Assembly (NCBI GenBank): GCA_036397815.1 | Contig: DASWIE010000093.1 | Location: 1 to 11,035 of the forward strand | Length of the DNA: 11,035 nucleotides | Source: DASQFY01 sp036397815 | GTDB taxonomy: Bacteria; Chloroflexota; Limnocylindria; QHBO01 | Direction: 5' to 3' | Shown: piece after piece, positions 5,061 to 11,035 of the stretch | Layout: the number at the start of each line of letters is the position of its first letter | Position numbering within the stretch: the stretch's first letter is position 1 | Notes under the pieces: generated by a model | What the model saw: the letters and a program-made list of their open reading frames with translations, nothing else | Databases searched by the model: none | What the model was told of the DNA's origin: nothing | Program-made: the position numbers and the translations under genes

Positions 5061-6644
5061 TCATCCCTCGGCGCGGAGCTCCTCCAGGTCGAGGTCGCGC
5101 TCCACGCTGCGCAACGCCTCGTCGCCGATCACGCCACGGTCGCGCAGGTCGATGATCGCCAGGCGCTGCGCGTCGATGACCGCCTGCCGGATCGCGGCGT
5201 GCTCGACCTGTTCCTGGTCCATCGCGGCCTCGCCGGCCTCGTGATCATGTTCCAGGTGCTCCGTCGCGTGCTGGAATCGCGCGCGCATCTGGTCGATCAG
5301 CTCAAGGTGCCCCGGCCACTCGTTGACGAGGCCCTCCAGGCGCTCGAGTGCTGCGGCGACCGATGCCTCCTGCGCGTGCAGCTCCTCGTGGGCGGATGAC
5401 CCGTCGTCTCCGACCCCGAGGCGACGGATAAGCAGCGGAAGCGTCAGCCCCTGGCCGACGAGGGTGGTGACGACAACCGCGAAGGTGAGGAAGAGGATCA
5501 GGTCGCGCCCGGGGAACGGGGTCCCGGCGTCGGTGAGCGGAGGGATGGCCAGCGCGGCCGCCAGCGACACCACGCCACGCATGCCGGCCCAGCCCAGGAT
5601 CAAGACGACGCGCGCGGGGGGTGACGGATCGCGCTGCTTCAGCCCCGGCCACAGCAGCCGCGGCAGGTAGGTGGCGGGATACACCCAGACCAGCCGCACG
5701 GCGATGACGGTGAGGCTGATCGCGACGGCCAGCATCGCCAGCTGTCCGGGTTCGCGCTCCGCGGAGACGGCGTCCAGGATGGTGGGCAGCTGCAGACCGA
5801 TCAGGATGAAGACGAGCCCGTTGATGGTGAAGACCACCATCTGCCACACGCCGGAGCCCAGGACTCGCGTGTCGGAGCTCATCACCACCGGGGCGGCCCG
5901 CCCCAGCACGAGCCCTGCCGTGACCACCGCCAGCACTCCTGAGACGGTGAGAAACTCGGCCGCGATCCAGGCGGCAAACGGGCCAAGCAGTGAGACGAGC
6001 ACCTGCACCGGAGGGTCATTGAGCCGAGCCTCGACCTTCACCAGCGCCCAGCCGATCGCCAGGCCGATCGCGACGCCGCCAACGCTCACGACCACGAAGT
6101 TGACCGCCGCGGTTCCGAGGGAGAACGCGGTCGTCGCCGCGGCGGCCGCGATCGCCAGCCGCAGGGCGACCAGGGCGGTGGCGTCGTTGACCAGGCTCTC
6201 GCCCTCCAGGATCGTGACCAGCCTGCGAGGAAGCCCCAGCCGCCGCGCGATGGAGGTCGCCGCCACCGCATCGGGAGGCGAGACGATGGCGCCCAGGGCG
6301 AACGCCGCCGGCCAGCCGATCTCCGGCGCCAACGTGTGGGCCACCACGGCCACCGTCGCGGTGGTGGCGAGCACCAGGCCGATCGCCAGCAGCCCGATCG
6401 GCCTCGCGTTCATGCGCAGGTCACGCGGGGAGGTCAGGTACGCCGCGGCAAAGAGGATCGGTGGAAGAAAGAGCAGGAAGACGACCTCAGGCGGCAGCTC
6501 GACGCGGGGCACGCCCGGCACCAGGCCCAGCACCAGGCCGCCGAGGGTCATGAGGATCGGATAGGGGACCCCCACCCGGCGCGCGACCACGCTCAGCAGG
6601 GCGACGAGGACGAGCAGGCCCAGGACGATCTCGATCTCGTGCAC
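5061..6644 (-). CDS. Na+/H+ antiporter, CPA1 family, 527 aa
   Basis: This inner-membrane cation/proton exchanger would expel Na+ (or K+) in exchange for protons, for pH and salt homeostasis. The N-terminal ~410 residues are a run of hydrophobic helices with CPA1 signatures: FLPPILFAAAY (59-69), GAIVSPPDAVAAT with Asp125 (119-130), and ILEGESLVNDATALVALRLA with Asn153-Asp154 (145-164), the ion-binding region. A later A-G-M-R-G-V-V-S-L-A-A-A-L-A-I-P block carries the conserved arginine. The C-terminal ~115 residues are hydrophilic, charged and helical, a cytoplasmic tail as in bacterial homologues of about this length. The start is GTG at 6642-6644; the protein is full-length from this codon and there is no Shine-Dalgarno. 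A TAGTGT box lies 6 nt upstream. It diverges from the aminotransferase gene across 19 bp and is monocistronic. Confidence 0.93.
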   Translation of the reverse strand: MHEIEIVLGLLVLVALLSVVARRVGVPYPILMTLGGLVLGLVPGVPRVELPPEVVFLLFLPPILFAAAYLTSPRDLRMNARPIGLLAIGLVLATTATVAVVAHTLAPEIGWPAAFALGAIVSPPDAVAATSIARRLGLPRRLVTILEGESLVNDATALVALRLAIAAAAATTAFSLGTAAVNFVVVSVGGVAIGLAIGWALVKVEARLNDPPVQVLVSLLGPFAAWIAAEFLTVSGVLAVVTAGLVLGRAAPVVMSSDTRVLGSGVWQMVVFTINGLVFILIGLQLPTILDAVSAEREPGQLAMLAVAISLTVIAVRLVWVYPATYLPRLLWPGLKQRDPSPPARVVLILGWAGMRGVVSLAAALAIPPLTDAGTPFPGRDLILFLTFAVVVTTLVGQGLTLPLLIRRLGVGDDGSSAHEELHAQEASVAAALERLEGLVNEWPGHLELIDQMRARFQHATEHLEHDHEAGEAAMDQEQVEHAAIRQAVIDAQRLAIIDLRDRGVIGDEALRSVERDLDLEELRAEG

Positions 6645-6663
6645 GGCGATACACTACCCGGCG
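6645..6663. promoter_or_regulatory. 19-bp bidirectional promoter with overlapping -10 boxes
   Basis: The entire space between the antiporter GTG and the aminotransferase ATG is 19 bp. On the plus strand TACACT (6650-6655) ends 8 nt before the ATG. On the minus strand TAGTGT (6656-6651) ends 6 nt before the GTG. The two boxes share five base pairs, so one near-symmetric -10 element seems to serve both directions and both mRNAs would be leaderless. Any -35 elements would have to lie inside the opposite coding sequence. Confidence 0.6.
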
Positions 6664-7854
6664 ATGAGCATCGAGCCGCGCACCACGCGCGCTCCCGCGG
6701 AGTTCCTATCGGAGCGCATTCGGGCCATGCCGCCGTCGGGCATTCGCCGCTTCTTCGACATGCTGGCCGAGATGAAGGACGTCATCAGCCTGACGATCGG
6801 CGAGCCGGACTTCACGACGCCGGAACCGATCACCCGCGCCGCGATCGCGAGCCTCGAGGCGGGGGAGACGCATTACACCGCCAACGGCGGCATGATCGAG
6901 CTGCGCGAGATGGTCGCGGCGGACCTGGAGGCGCGCTACGGCGTCACCTACGAGCCGCGCACGGAGCTGGTGATCACGGTCGGCGCCTCCGAGGCGCTCG
7001 ACGCCAGCCTGCGCGCCATCTGCGACCCCGGCGACGAGGTGATCTATCACGAGCCCTGCTTCGTCGCTTACGCGCCGTGCATCGCGCTGGCGGGCGGGGT
7101 GCCGGTGGCGGTCGCGACCACCGACGCCACCGATTTCCGGCTCACCGCTGAGATGGTCGAAGCCGCCATCACCCCGCGCACCAAGGCCGTCTTCCTGGGC
7201 TATCCCAACAACCCCACCGGCGCCGTGCTCGACCGCGCGGAGCTGGAGGCGATCGGTCGCGTCGTCGAGGACCACGACCTGCTGGTGATCAGCGACGAGA
7301 TCTACGACCGCCTCGTGTACGGCGGTCATGAGCACGTCGCCTTCTCGTCGCTGCCCGGCATGCGCGAGCGGACGGTGCTGCTGGGTGGCTTCAGCAAGAG
7401 CTTCGCGATGACCGGCTGGCGGATCGGGTACGCGGCGGCACCGGCGGAGATCATGGCCGGCATCGCCAAGGTCCACCAGTACGGGATCATGTGCGCCCCC
7501 ACCGCCGCCCAGTTCGCTGCCATCGAGGCGCTGCGGAGCGGCGAGCCGTTCGTGCGCGCCATGCATGACGAGTACGACCGCCGGCGACAGCTGATGACCG
7601 ATCGGCTGAACGAGATCGGGCTCCTCTGCTTCGAGCCGCGCGGCGCCTTCTACTGCTTCCCGGACGTGACCGTCACCGGGCTCGACGACGAGGCCTTCGC
7701 CCAGGAGCTGCTGCGCGAAGAGCACGTGGCAGTGGTGCCGGGCAGCGCCTTCGGCCCCTCGGGCGCCGGCCACGTGCGCGCCTGCTATGCCACCGCCTAC
7801 GAGGAGATCGCGGAGGCGATGGACCGCATCGAGCGCTTCGTGAAGGCCCGATGA
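6664..7854 (+). CDS. Class I/II PLP-dependent aminotransferase, 396 aa
   Basis: This fold-type I aminotransferase transfers an amino group between an amino acid and a 2-oxo acid using pyridoxal phosphate. Seen: LTIGEPDFTTPEPI (43-56) and THYTANGG (69-76) at the N-terminus; PNNPTGA (181-187) with the conserved Asn; SDEIYDRLVYGG (210-221) with Asp211 and Tyr214; the Schiff-base lysine Lys245 in GGFSKSFAMTGWRIGYAAAP with Arg253; and the substrate-carboxylate arginine in G-H-V-R near the C-terminus. The pattern is closest to the PatA/aspartate-aromatic group (FSKSFAMTGWRIGY followed by KVHQYGIMCAPTAAQ), so aromatic, aspartate or N-acetyl-diaminopimelate substrates are all possible; the sequence does not decide. 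The ATG at 6664 has a -10-like box just upstream. The stop overlaps the next gene's ATG (ATGA), giving an operon with the 129-aa protein and the methyltransferase. Confidence 0.95.
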   Translation: MSIEPRTTRAPAEFLSERIRAMPPSGIRRFFDMLAEMKDVISLTIGEPDFTTPEPITRAAIASLEAGETHYTANGGMIELREMVAADLEARYGVTYEPRTELVITVGASEALDASLRAICDPGDEVIYHEPCFVAYAPCIALAGGVPVAVATTDATDFRLTAEMVEAAITPRTKAVFLGYPNNPTGAVLDRAELEAIGRVVEDHDLLVISDEIYDRLVYGGHEHVAFSSLPGMRERTVLLGGFSKSFAMTGWRIGYAAAPAEIMAGIAKVHQYGIMCAPTAAQFAAIEALRSGEPFVRAMHDEYDRRRQLMTDRLNEIGLLCFEPRGAFYCFPDVTVTGLDDEAFAQELLREEHVAVVPGSAFGPSGAGHVRACYATAYEEIAEAMDRIERFVKAR

Positions 7855-8240
7855 AGCTGGCCACCTTCGGCGAGATCGCATCCTTCTTGGAACCCCGCAG
7901 CGGCCAGCGGCTGCCGATCCGCTACGCGGCCTACGCGCTGGACGACGCGGAGGTGACTCTCCTGGGGCAATGCCTGCTCGAGCGGGTCGGCGACGGCGCT
8001 TGGGCGCGACAGCTGCCGCCGGGCATGCCGACCTCCCAGCTGCGGCCGCTCCTCTACGTCCGCATGGCGACCCTGGCGGGGCCGGCGGTCACCTTCGGCG
8101 GCAAGGGGGCGCAGATGCTGCTCGACATGGGCGCCACCGCCCAGTGGACCGGCGACCTGCCAATCGACGAGCTGATCACGCCCGTCGCCTCCGGCGTGGG
8201 CCTGGACCTCGAGCGGCCGCCGAACATTTCGCCAGGGTGA
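7851..8240 (+). CDS. Uncharacterised protein, 129 aa
   Basis: I do not recognise this protein. It has no signal peptide, transmembrane helix, or Cys/His metal cluster. It starts MKLATFGEIASFLEPRSG and contains a central L-Y-V-R-M-A-T-L-A-G-P-A-V-T-F-G-G-K-G-A segment that looks like a compact alpha/beta domain. It is believable as a gene because it is joined to both neighbours by 4-bp stop/start overlaps (ATGA at 7851-7854, GTGA at 8237-8240), with a weak GAAGG 4 nt before its ATG. Coupling to an aminotransferase and a methyltransferase suggests a part in the same small-molecule process, as an enzyme or accessory protein, but this is inference. Confidence 0.75.
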   Translation: MKLATFGEIASFLEPRSGQRLPIRYAAYALDDAEVTLLGQCLLERVGDGAWARQLPPGMPTSQLRPLLYVRMATLAGPAVTFGGKGAQMLLDMGATAQWTGDLPIDELITPVASGVGLDLERPPNISPG

Positions 8241-9022
8241 GCAGGCGCTCCATCCCGGCGGCCGCGGTCACCTTCGAGCTGGGTGCGCCCGGCTACGAGG
8301 CAACCATGGCCCGCGCCCTGCTGCCGGTCGCCCAGGAGGTCGTCCGTCGGGCGGGGCTGCGGCGTGGCGAGCTGGTGCTGGACGTCGGCACCGGCACCGG
8401 CAACGCCCTGGTGGCGGCTACCGGGGAGGGCCGGACGCTGGTCGGCCTCGACGCGTCGCCAGCGATGCTGGCCATCGCGCGACAGCGAGTGGCCGGGGCC
8501 GTGCTGGTGGTGGGCGACTTCGCGGCCATGCCCTTCCCGGACGGCGAGTTCGAGGCGATCGTCAGCACCCACGCGCTGCTGTTCGCCGACGACCGCGTTG
8601 CCGTGCTGCGCGAGGTGCGTCGCGTGGCGCGTGCCGGTGCACGCCTCTCGCTCTCGGTCCCGGGTCCGGTGGAGGTCACGCCCACCTCCATCTATGGACC
8701 GATCTATGAGCGCCACGGCATCGCCACGGCCGGCAACTATCCAACGCCCGACGAGCTCGCCGGCTGGGCCGATGACGCCGGTTGGGCGGACGTTCAGACC
8801 TCGGCCGACCCGGCAATCGGCATTCCACTGACCGATGAGGCCGCGTTCCGCACCTGGCGATCGCTCGGCGCCCGCGGCGCAGCGACCCGCGACTGGAGCC
8901 CGGAGCGGAACGAGGCGCTGACGAGCGAAATGCTGGGTGCGACCCCGCGCCAGGCTGACGGCTCGATCCGGCTGCCGTTCGGGGCGCTCTACCTGACCGC
9001 CATCGCGCCCGAGCCAACATGA
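8237..9022 (+). CDS. SAM-dependent class I methyltransferase, 261 aa
   Basis: This probably soluble enzyme transfers a methyl group from S-adenosylmethionine to an unknown small molecule. It shows motif I LVLDVGTGTGN (47-56), the acidic SAM ribose contact Asp72 in VGLDASPAML, Asp94 in VVGDFAAMPFPDGEFEAIVS (the motif II region, typical of the Methyltransf_11 / UbiE-like group), and a post-motif L-R-E-V-R-R-V-A-R-A-G-A-R-L-S-L. The C-terminal ~90 residues (from PTPDELAGW) form a substrate-side region and end in a LTAIAPE strand. I chose GTG 8237 because it overlaps the upstream stop by 4 bp and keeps the conserved G-A-P-G-Y-E helix before motif I; ATG 8306 would lose it. The frame open from 7970 is the shadow of the 129-aa gene. 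It is the last of the three coupled genes. Confidence 0.92.
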   Translation: MSRRSIPAAAVTFELGAPGYEATMARALLPVAQEVVRRAGLRRGELVLDVGTGTGNALVAATGEGRTLVGLDASPAMLAIARQRVAGAVLVVGDFAAMPFPDGEFEAIVSTHALLFADDRVAVLREVRRVARAGARLSLSVPGPVEVTPTSIYGPIYERHGIATAGNYPTPDELAGWADDAGWADVQTSADPAIGIPLTDEAAFRTWRSLGARGAATRDWSPERNEALTSEMLGATPRQADGSIRLPFGALYLTAIAPEPT

Positions 9023-9059
9023 TGTGTGCGGACGCGTATCCCGCGCCGTATCCACGCCC

Positions 9060-9224
9060 ATGAAGCGATGGTTGCTGATCGTCGTTGCGCTCGTTGCCTT
9101 CTCGCTGGCGGCGTGCCGCGCCCCCGCCGGCGAGCCCGCGGCGAGCTCGGAGAACTCCGAGCCATCTGAGGCGCCGGCCACCAGCTCGGAGCCCGCTGCC
9201 TCGTACGACCCGTACGACTACTGA
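9060..9224 (+). CDS. Small predicted lipoprotein, 54 aa
   Basis: The N-terminus is a typical lipoprotein signal: M-K-R, then a hydrophobic run (WLLIVVALVAFS) and the lipobox L-A-A-C with Cys19, the expected lipidation site. The mature part is only 36 residues, rich in Ser, Glu, Ala and Pro, ending YDPYDY, with no domain; it would be an unstructured surface peptide anchored in the membrane. The ATG at 9060 fits the signal peptide; the frame opens at 9024, but the extra 12 residues would precede a complete signal. It starts 37 bp after the methyltransferase stop. Its last 7 bp overlap the 3' end of the convergent 139-aa gene. The function is unknown. Confidence 0.75.
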   Translation: MKRWLLIVVALVAFSLAACRAPAGEPAASSENSEPSEAPATSSEPAASYDPYDY

Positions 9225-9637
9225 GCGTGCTGGATGCAGGCCTTCGCGAACGGGAGGAGGGCGGAGGCGGCCCGTTCACCAACCCCGCCTGAATCGGCGG
9301 AGAGCTCCAGCTTCGGATCCTCGGCCAGCAGCCGCCATAGGGAACGGACCTCGCCGGTCTCCTCGTCGATCTGCGCATCGGTCTGAAGTCGGAGGGCCCT
9401 GACGCTGCCCCAGCGGTAGAGCTGGCCCCGCAGCAGCCATGCTCCCTCCGGGTCGGCGCCCGCCGGGCCGTAGGCGTACTCGAGCAGGCCCAGGTCGGTG
9501 GCGATGTAGATCCGCAGGCGCCCGGTGTCCTCGTTGAGGACGACATAGGCGGCGTACTCCGTGGCGCCCATGTCGCCCAGCTGGTGGACCAGGAGCGCAC
9601 GCGCGCGTCCGAGGGTGTCCCACTCGCCGATCTTCAT
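9218..9637 (-). CDS. Uncharacterised protein, 139 aa
   Basis: I do not recognise this protein. It is soluble, with an N-terminal MKIGEWDTLGRARALLVHQLG helix, alternating strand-like segments (YAAYVVLNEDTGRLRIYIATDLGLLEYAYG), then L-L-R-G-Q-L-Y-R-W-G-S-V-R-A-L-R-L and a C-terminal helix. The run of beta strands with a Trp-Gly-S-V block could be a PH-like or barrel fold, but that is weak. I start at ATG 9635-9637, not at the open frame up to 9766, because that extension reads through the octamer repeat, and because a TATCCT box lies 7 nt before this ATG, as seen for other units here. It overlaps the lipoprotein gene by 7 bp at the 3' ends. Confidence 0.78.
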   Translation of the reverse strand: MKIGEWDTLGRARALLVHQLGDMGATEYAAYVVLNEDTGRLRIYIATDLGLLEYAYGPAGADPEGAWLLRGQLYRWGSVRALRLQTDAQIDEETGEVRSLWRLLAEDPKLELSADSGGVGERAASALLPFAKACIQHAQ

Positions 9638-9644
9638 GGGGCGA

Positions 9645-9650
9645 AGGATA
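9645..9650 (-). promoter_or_regulatory. -10 box TATCCT for the 139-aa gene
   Basis: Read on the minus strand, TATCCT ends 7 nt before ATG 9635-9637. The gap has no Shine-Dalgarno, so a leaderless transcript is likely. This supports 9637 as the true start. Confidence 0.5.
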
Positions 9651-9681
9651 GCGACGAGCGCATGTCCGGCGACCCTACTTC

Positions 9682-9749
9682 CGTCAGGGTCGCTTGTGCG
9701 GCTGTGCGGCTGTGCGGCTGTGCGGCCGTGCAGCACAACCGGGCCTGAC
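9682..9749 (+). repeat. Octamer-core palindromic intergenic repeat, copy 5
   Basis: It has the left arm CGTCAGGGTCGCTTGTGC, three GGCTGTGC units (9700-9723), one GGCCGTGC (9724-9731), and the right arm AGCACAACCGGGCCTGAC. The arms pair at GTCAGG/CCTGAC and TTGTGC/GCACAA. This is one octamer longer than copies 1 and 2. It lies between the divergent 139-aa gene and gatB, upstream of the gatB -10 box, in the same orientation as copy 4 and opposite to copies 1-2. Confidence 0.9.
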
Positions 9750-9800
9750 AGCGGCGGGTCCACCACCGTGGAGCCCCGGCTGATCGCGACACAGCGCCTC

Positions 9801-9806
9801 TACAAT
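9801..9806 (+). promoter_or_regulatory. -10 box TACAAT for leaderless gatB
   Basis: TACAAT is followed by exactly 6 nt (CGGGCC) and then ATG 9813, the same spacing as for gatC. There is no Shine-Dalgarno. It gives gatB its own promoter, separate from gatCA. No clear -35 is visible. Confidence 0.6.
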
Positions 9807-9812
9807 CGGGCC

Positions 9813-11035
9813 ATGTCGATCGCCACCCGCTACGAGACGATCATCGGCATCGAGGTCCACGCGCAGCTGCGCACCAGCTCGAAGATGTTCTGCGGCTGTG
9901 CCACGGCCCCGCCACCGAACCAGCCGGACGAGCCGAACACGCGGATCTGCCCCATCTGCCTGGGCATGCCGGGCACACTGCCGGTCATCAACCGCCGCGC
10001 GGTCGAGCTCACGATCCTGAGCGGCATCGCGCTCGAGTGCGAGATCCAGACCGATGCCGTCCGCTTCGAGCGCAAGAACTACTTCTACCCGGACCTGCCG
10101 AAGGGCTACCAGATCAGCCAGTACGCCCTGCCGCTGACCGCCAACGGCCGGCTGGCGGTGCCGGTCGCGGCGGAGGGGACGGAGGTGAGCATCGGCATCA
10201 CCCGGGCGCACCTGGAGGAGGACACCGCGCGGCTTCTGCACGGCGGCCGTGGGCACACGCTGGTCGACTTCAACCGGGCGGGCGTGCCGCTGATGGAGAT
10301 CGTCACCGAGCCGGACATCCGCTCGGCGGCGCAGGCCCGCGCCTACGGCGAGACGCTGCGCGACATCCTGCGCTACATCGGTGCCTCGGATGGCGACATG
10401 GAGACCGGCTCGATGCGGATCGAGGGCAACGTCAGCCTGAGACCGATGGGCGCGGAGAGCTTCGGCACCAAGGTCGAGGTCAAGAACCTGAACAGCTTCC
10501 GCTCGCTTGAGCGCGCCATGGAGTTCGAGGTCGGACGCCATGCCGAGGCGCTCGAGACGGGGGAGCGACTGGTCCAGGAGACGCGCGGCTGGGACGAGAA
10601 CGCCGGCCGTACCATCTCGCAACGAAGCAAAGAGGAGGCGAACGACTATCGCTACTTCCCGGAGCCGGATCTGCCGCCGCTGCGGCCGGATGCCGCCTGG
10701 GTGGCGGAGCTGCGCGCTGCGCTGCCGGAGCTGCCCGCCGCGCGGCGGGCGAGGTACGTGGAGCCGCTGGGCCTCTCGCCCTACGACGCCGGGGTGCTGA
10801 CCGCCGATCTGGCCCTGGCCGATTACTTCGAGGAGGTCGTCGCCGGCGGGATTGCGCCAAAGACGGCGGCAAACTGGATCACCGGCGAGTTCAGCCGCCT
10901 CCTCAACCAGCACGCCGCGGAGGGGCTGCGCGCGTCCGCCGTCACCCTGCGGCCGGAGGGCCTGGTCGAGCTGATCGGGGAGCTGGAGGCCGGCCGGGTC
11001 TCGGTCACTAACGCCAAGGCCGTGCTGGCGACGGT
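9813..11035 (+). CDS. gatB: Asp-tRNA(Asn)/Glu-tRNA(Gln) amidotransferase subunit B, partial (first 407 residues)
   Basis: This is the kinase/transamidase subunit. It phosphorylates the side chain of Glu on tRNA(Gln) or Asp on tRNA(Asn) with ATP and amidates it with ammonia from GatA. Seen: IIGIEVHAQL (10-19) at the N-terminus; a Cys4 zinc site C27-x-C29 and C46-x2-C49 in MFCGCA and RICPICLGMPGTLP; FERKNYFYPDLPKGYQISQY; the T-R-A-H-L-E-E-D-T-A-R block; DFNRAGVPLMEIVTEPD; EVKNLNSFRSLERA; R-S-K-E-E-A-N-D-Y-R-Y-F-P-E-P-D-L; and the start of the C-terminal tRNA-binding YqeY-like part (ADYFEEV onwards). No internal stop is seen. The gene is cut by the window edge, lacking probably 60-90 residues. 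It is unusual in being separated from gatCA and having its own leaderless-type promoter. Confidence 0.97.
   Translation, partial: MSIATRYETIIGIEVHAQLRTSSKMFCGCATAPPPNQPDEPNTRICPICLGMPGTLPVINRRAVELTILSGIALECEIQTDAVRFERKNYFYPDLPKGYQISQYALPLTANGRLAVPVAAEGTEVSIGITRAHLEEDTARLLHGGRGHTLVDFNRAGVPLMEIVTEPDIRSAAQARAYGETLRDILRYIGASDGDMETGSMRIEGNVSLRPMGAESFGTKVEVKNLNSFRSLERAMEFEVGRHAEALETGERLVQETRGWDENAGRTISQRSKEEANDYRYFPEPDLPPLRPDAAWVAELRAALPELPAARRARYVEPLGLSPYDAGVLTADLALADYFEEVVAGGIAPKTAANWITGEFSRLLNQHAAEGLRASAVTLRPEGLVELIGELEAGRVSVTNAKAVLAT

Noticed and set aside
6706..7881. 391-residue open frame on the minus strand
   Set aside because: It is exactly antisense to the clearly assigned aminotransferase gene and has no recognisable motif.
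9684..10913. 409-residue open frame on the minus strand
   Set aside because: It is antisense to gatB and ends in the repeat-derived peptide G-R-T-A-A-Q; a shadow frame.

Overview
The window is about 11 kb of very GC-rich, gene-dense bacterial DNA. It carries a split GatCAB amidotransferase locus (gatC-gatA on the left, gatB running off the right edge), short intergenic spaces, and several genes that seem to start directly at the 5' end of their mRNA. I see no phage, IS transposase, CRISPR, rRNA or tRNA. The GC content, the GatCAB route and the leaderless-type promoters fit a deep-branching GC-rich lineage such as Chloroflexota, but this placement is a guess: actinobacterial or Deinococcus-like hosts share these traits.

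Layout: (1) 47-916, minus strand, an alpha/beta hydrolase. (2) 971-1182, a cluster of a palindromic intergenic repeat built from octamers of the type GGCTGTGC. (3) 1186-1458, minus strand, an orphan ribbon-helix-helix DNA-binding protein, divergent from (4) gatC-gatA at 1544-3353. (5) A further repeat copy at 3391-3460. (6) 3501-4882, a two-gene unit of a possible VOC-fold protein and a DUF1684 protein, coupled by an ATGA overlap. (7) 4883-5060, a convergent gap with inverted repeats. (8) 5061-6644, minus strand, a CPA1-type Na+/H+ antiporter, divergent across only 19 bp from (9) 6664-9022, a class I aminotransferase, a 129-residue unknown protein and a SAM methyltransferase, each overlapping the next by 4 bp, followed by a 54-residue lipoprotein at 9060-9224. 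(10) 9218-9637, minus strand, a 139-residue unknown protein that converges on and overlaps the lipoprotein gene. (11) A last repeat copy at 9682-9749. (12) gatB from 9813 to beyond the end.

The clearest pathway is GatCAB: GatA releases ammonia from glutamine, GatB uses ATP and that ammonia to amidate Glu-tRNA(Gln) and/or Asp-tRNA(Asn), and GatC holds the two together. The genes between gatA and gatB have no obvious link to it. Full-length repeat copies in the same orientation lie at both ends of that intervening block.

The most notable non-coding signals are the repeat family, the recurring TANNNT box 6-9 nt before the start codon of the first gene of most transcription units, and the 19-bp divergent promoter at 6645-6663, where the two -10 boxes overlap on opposite strands.
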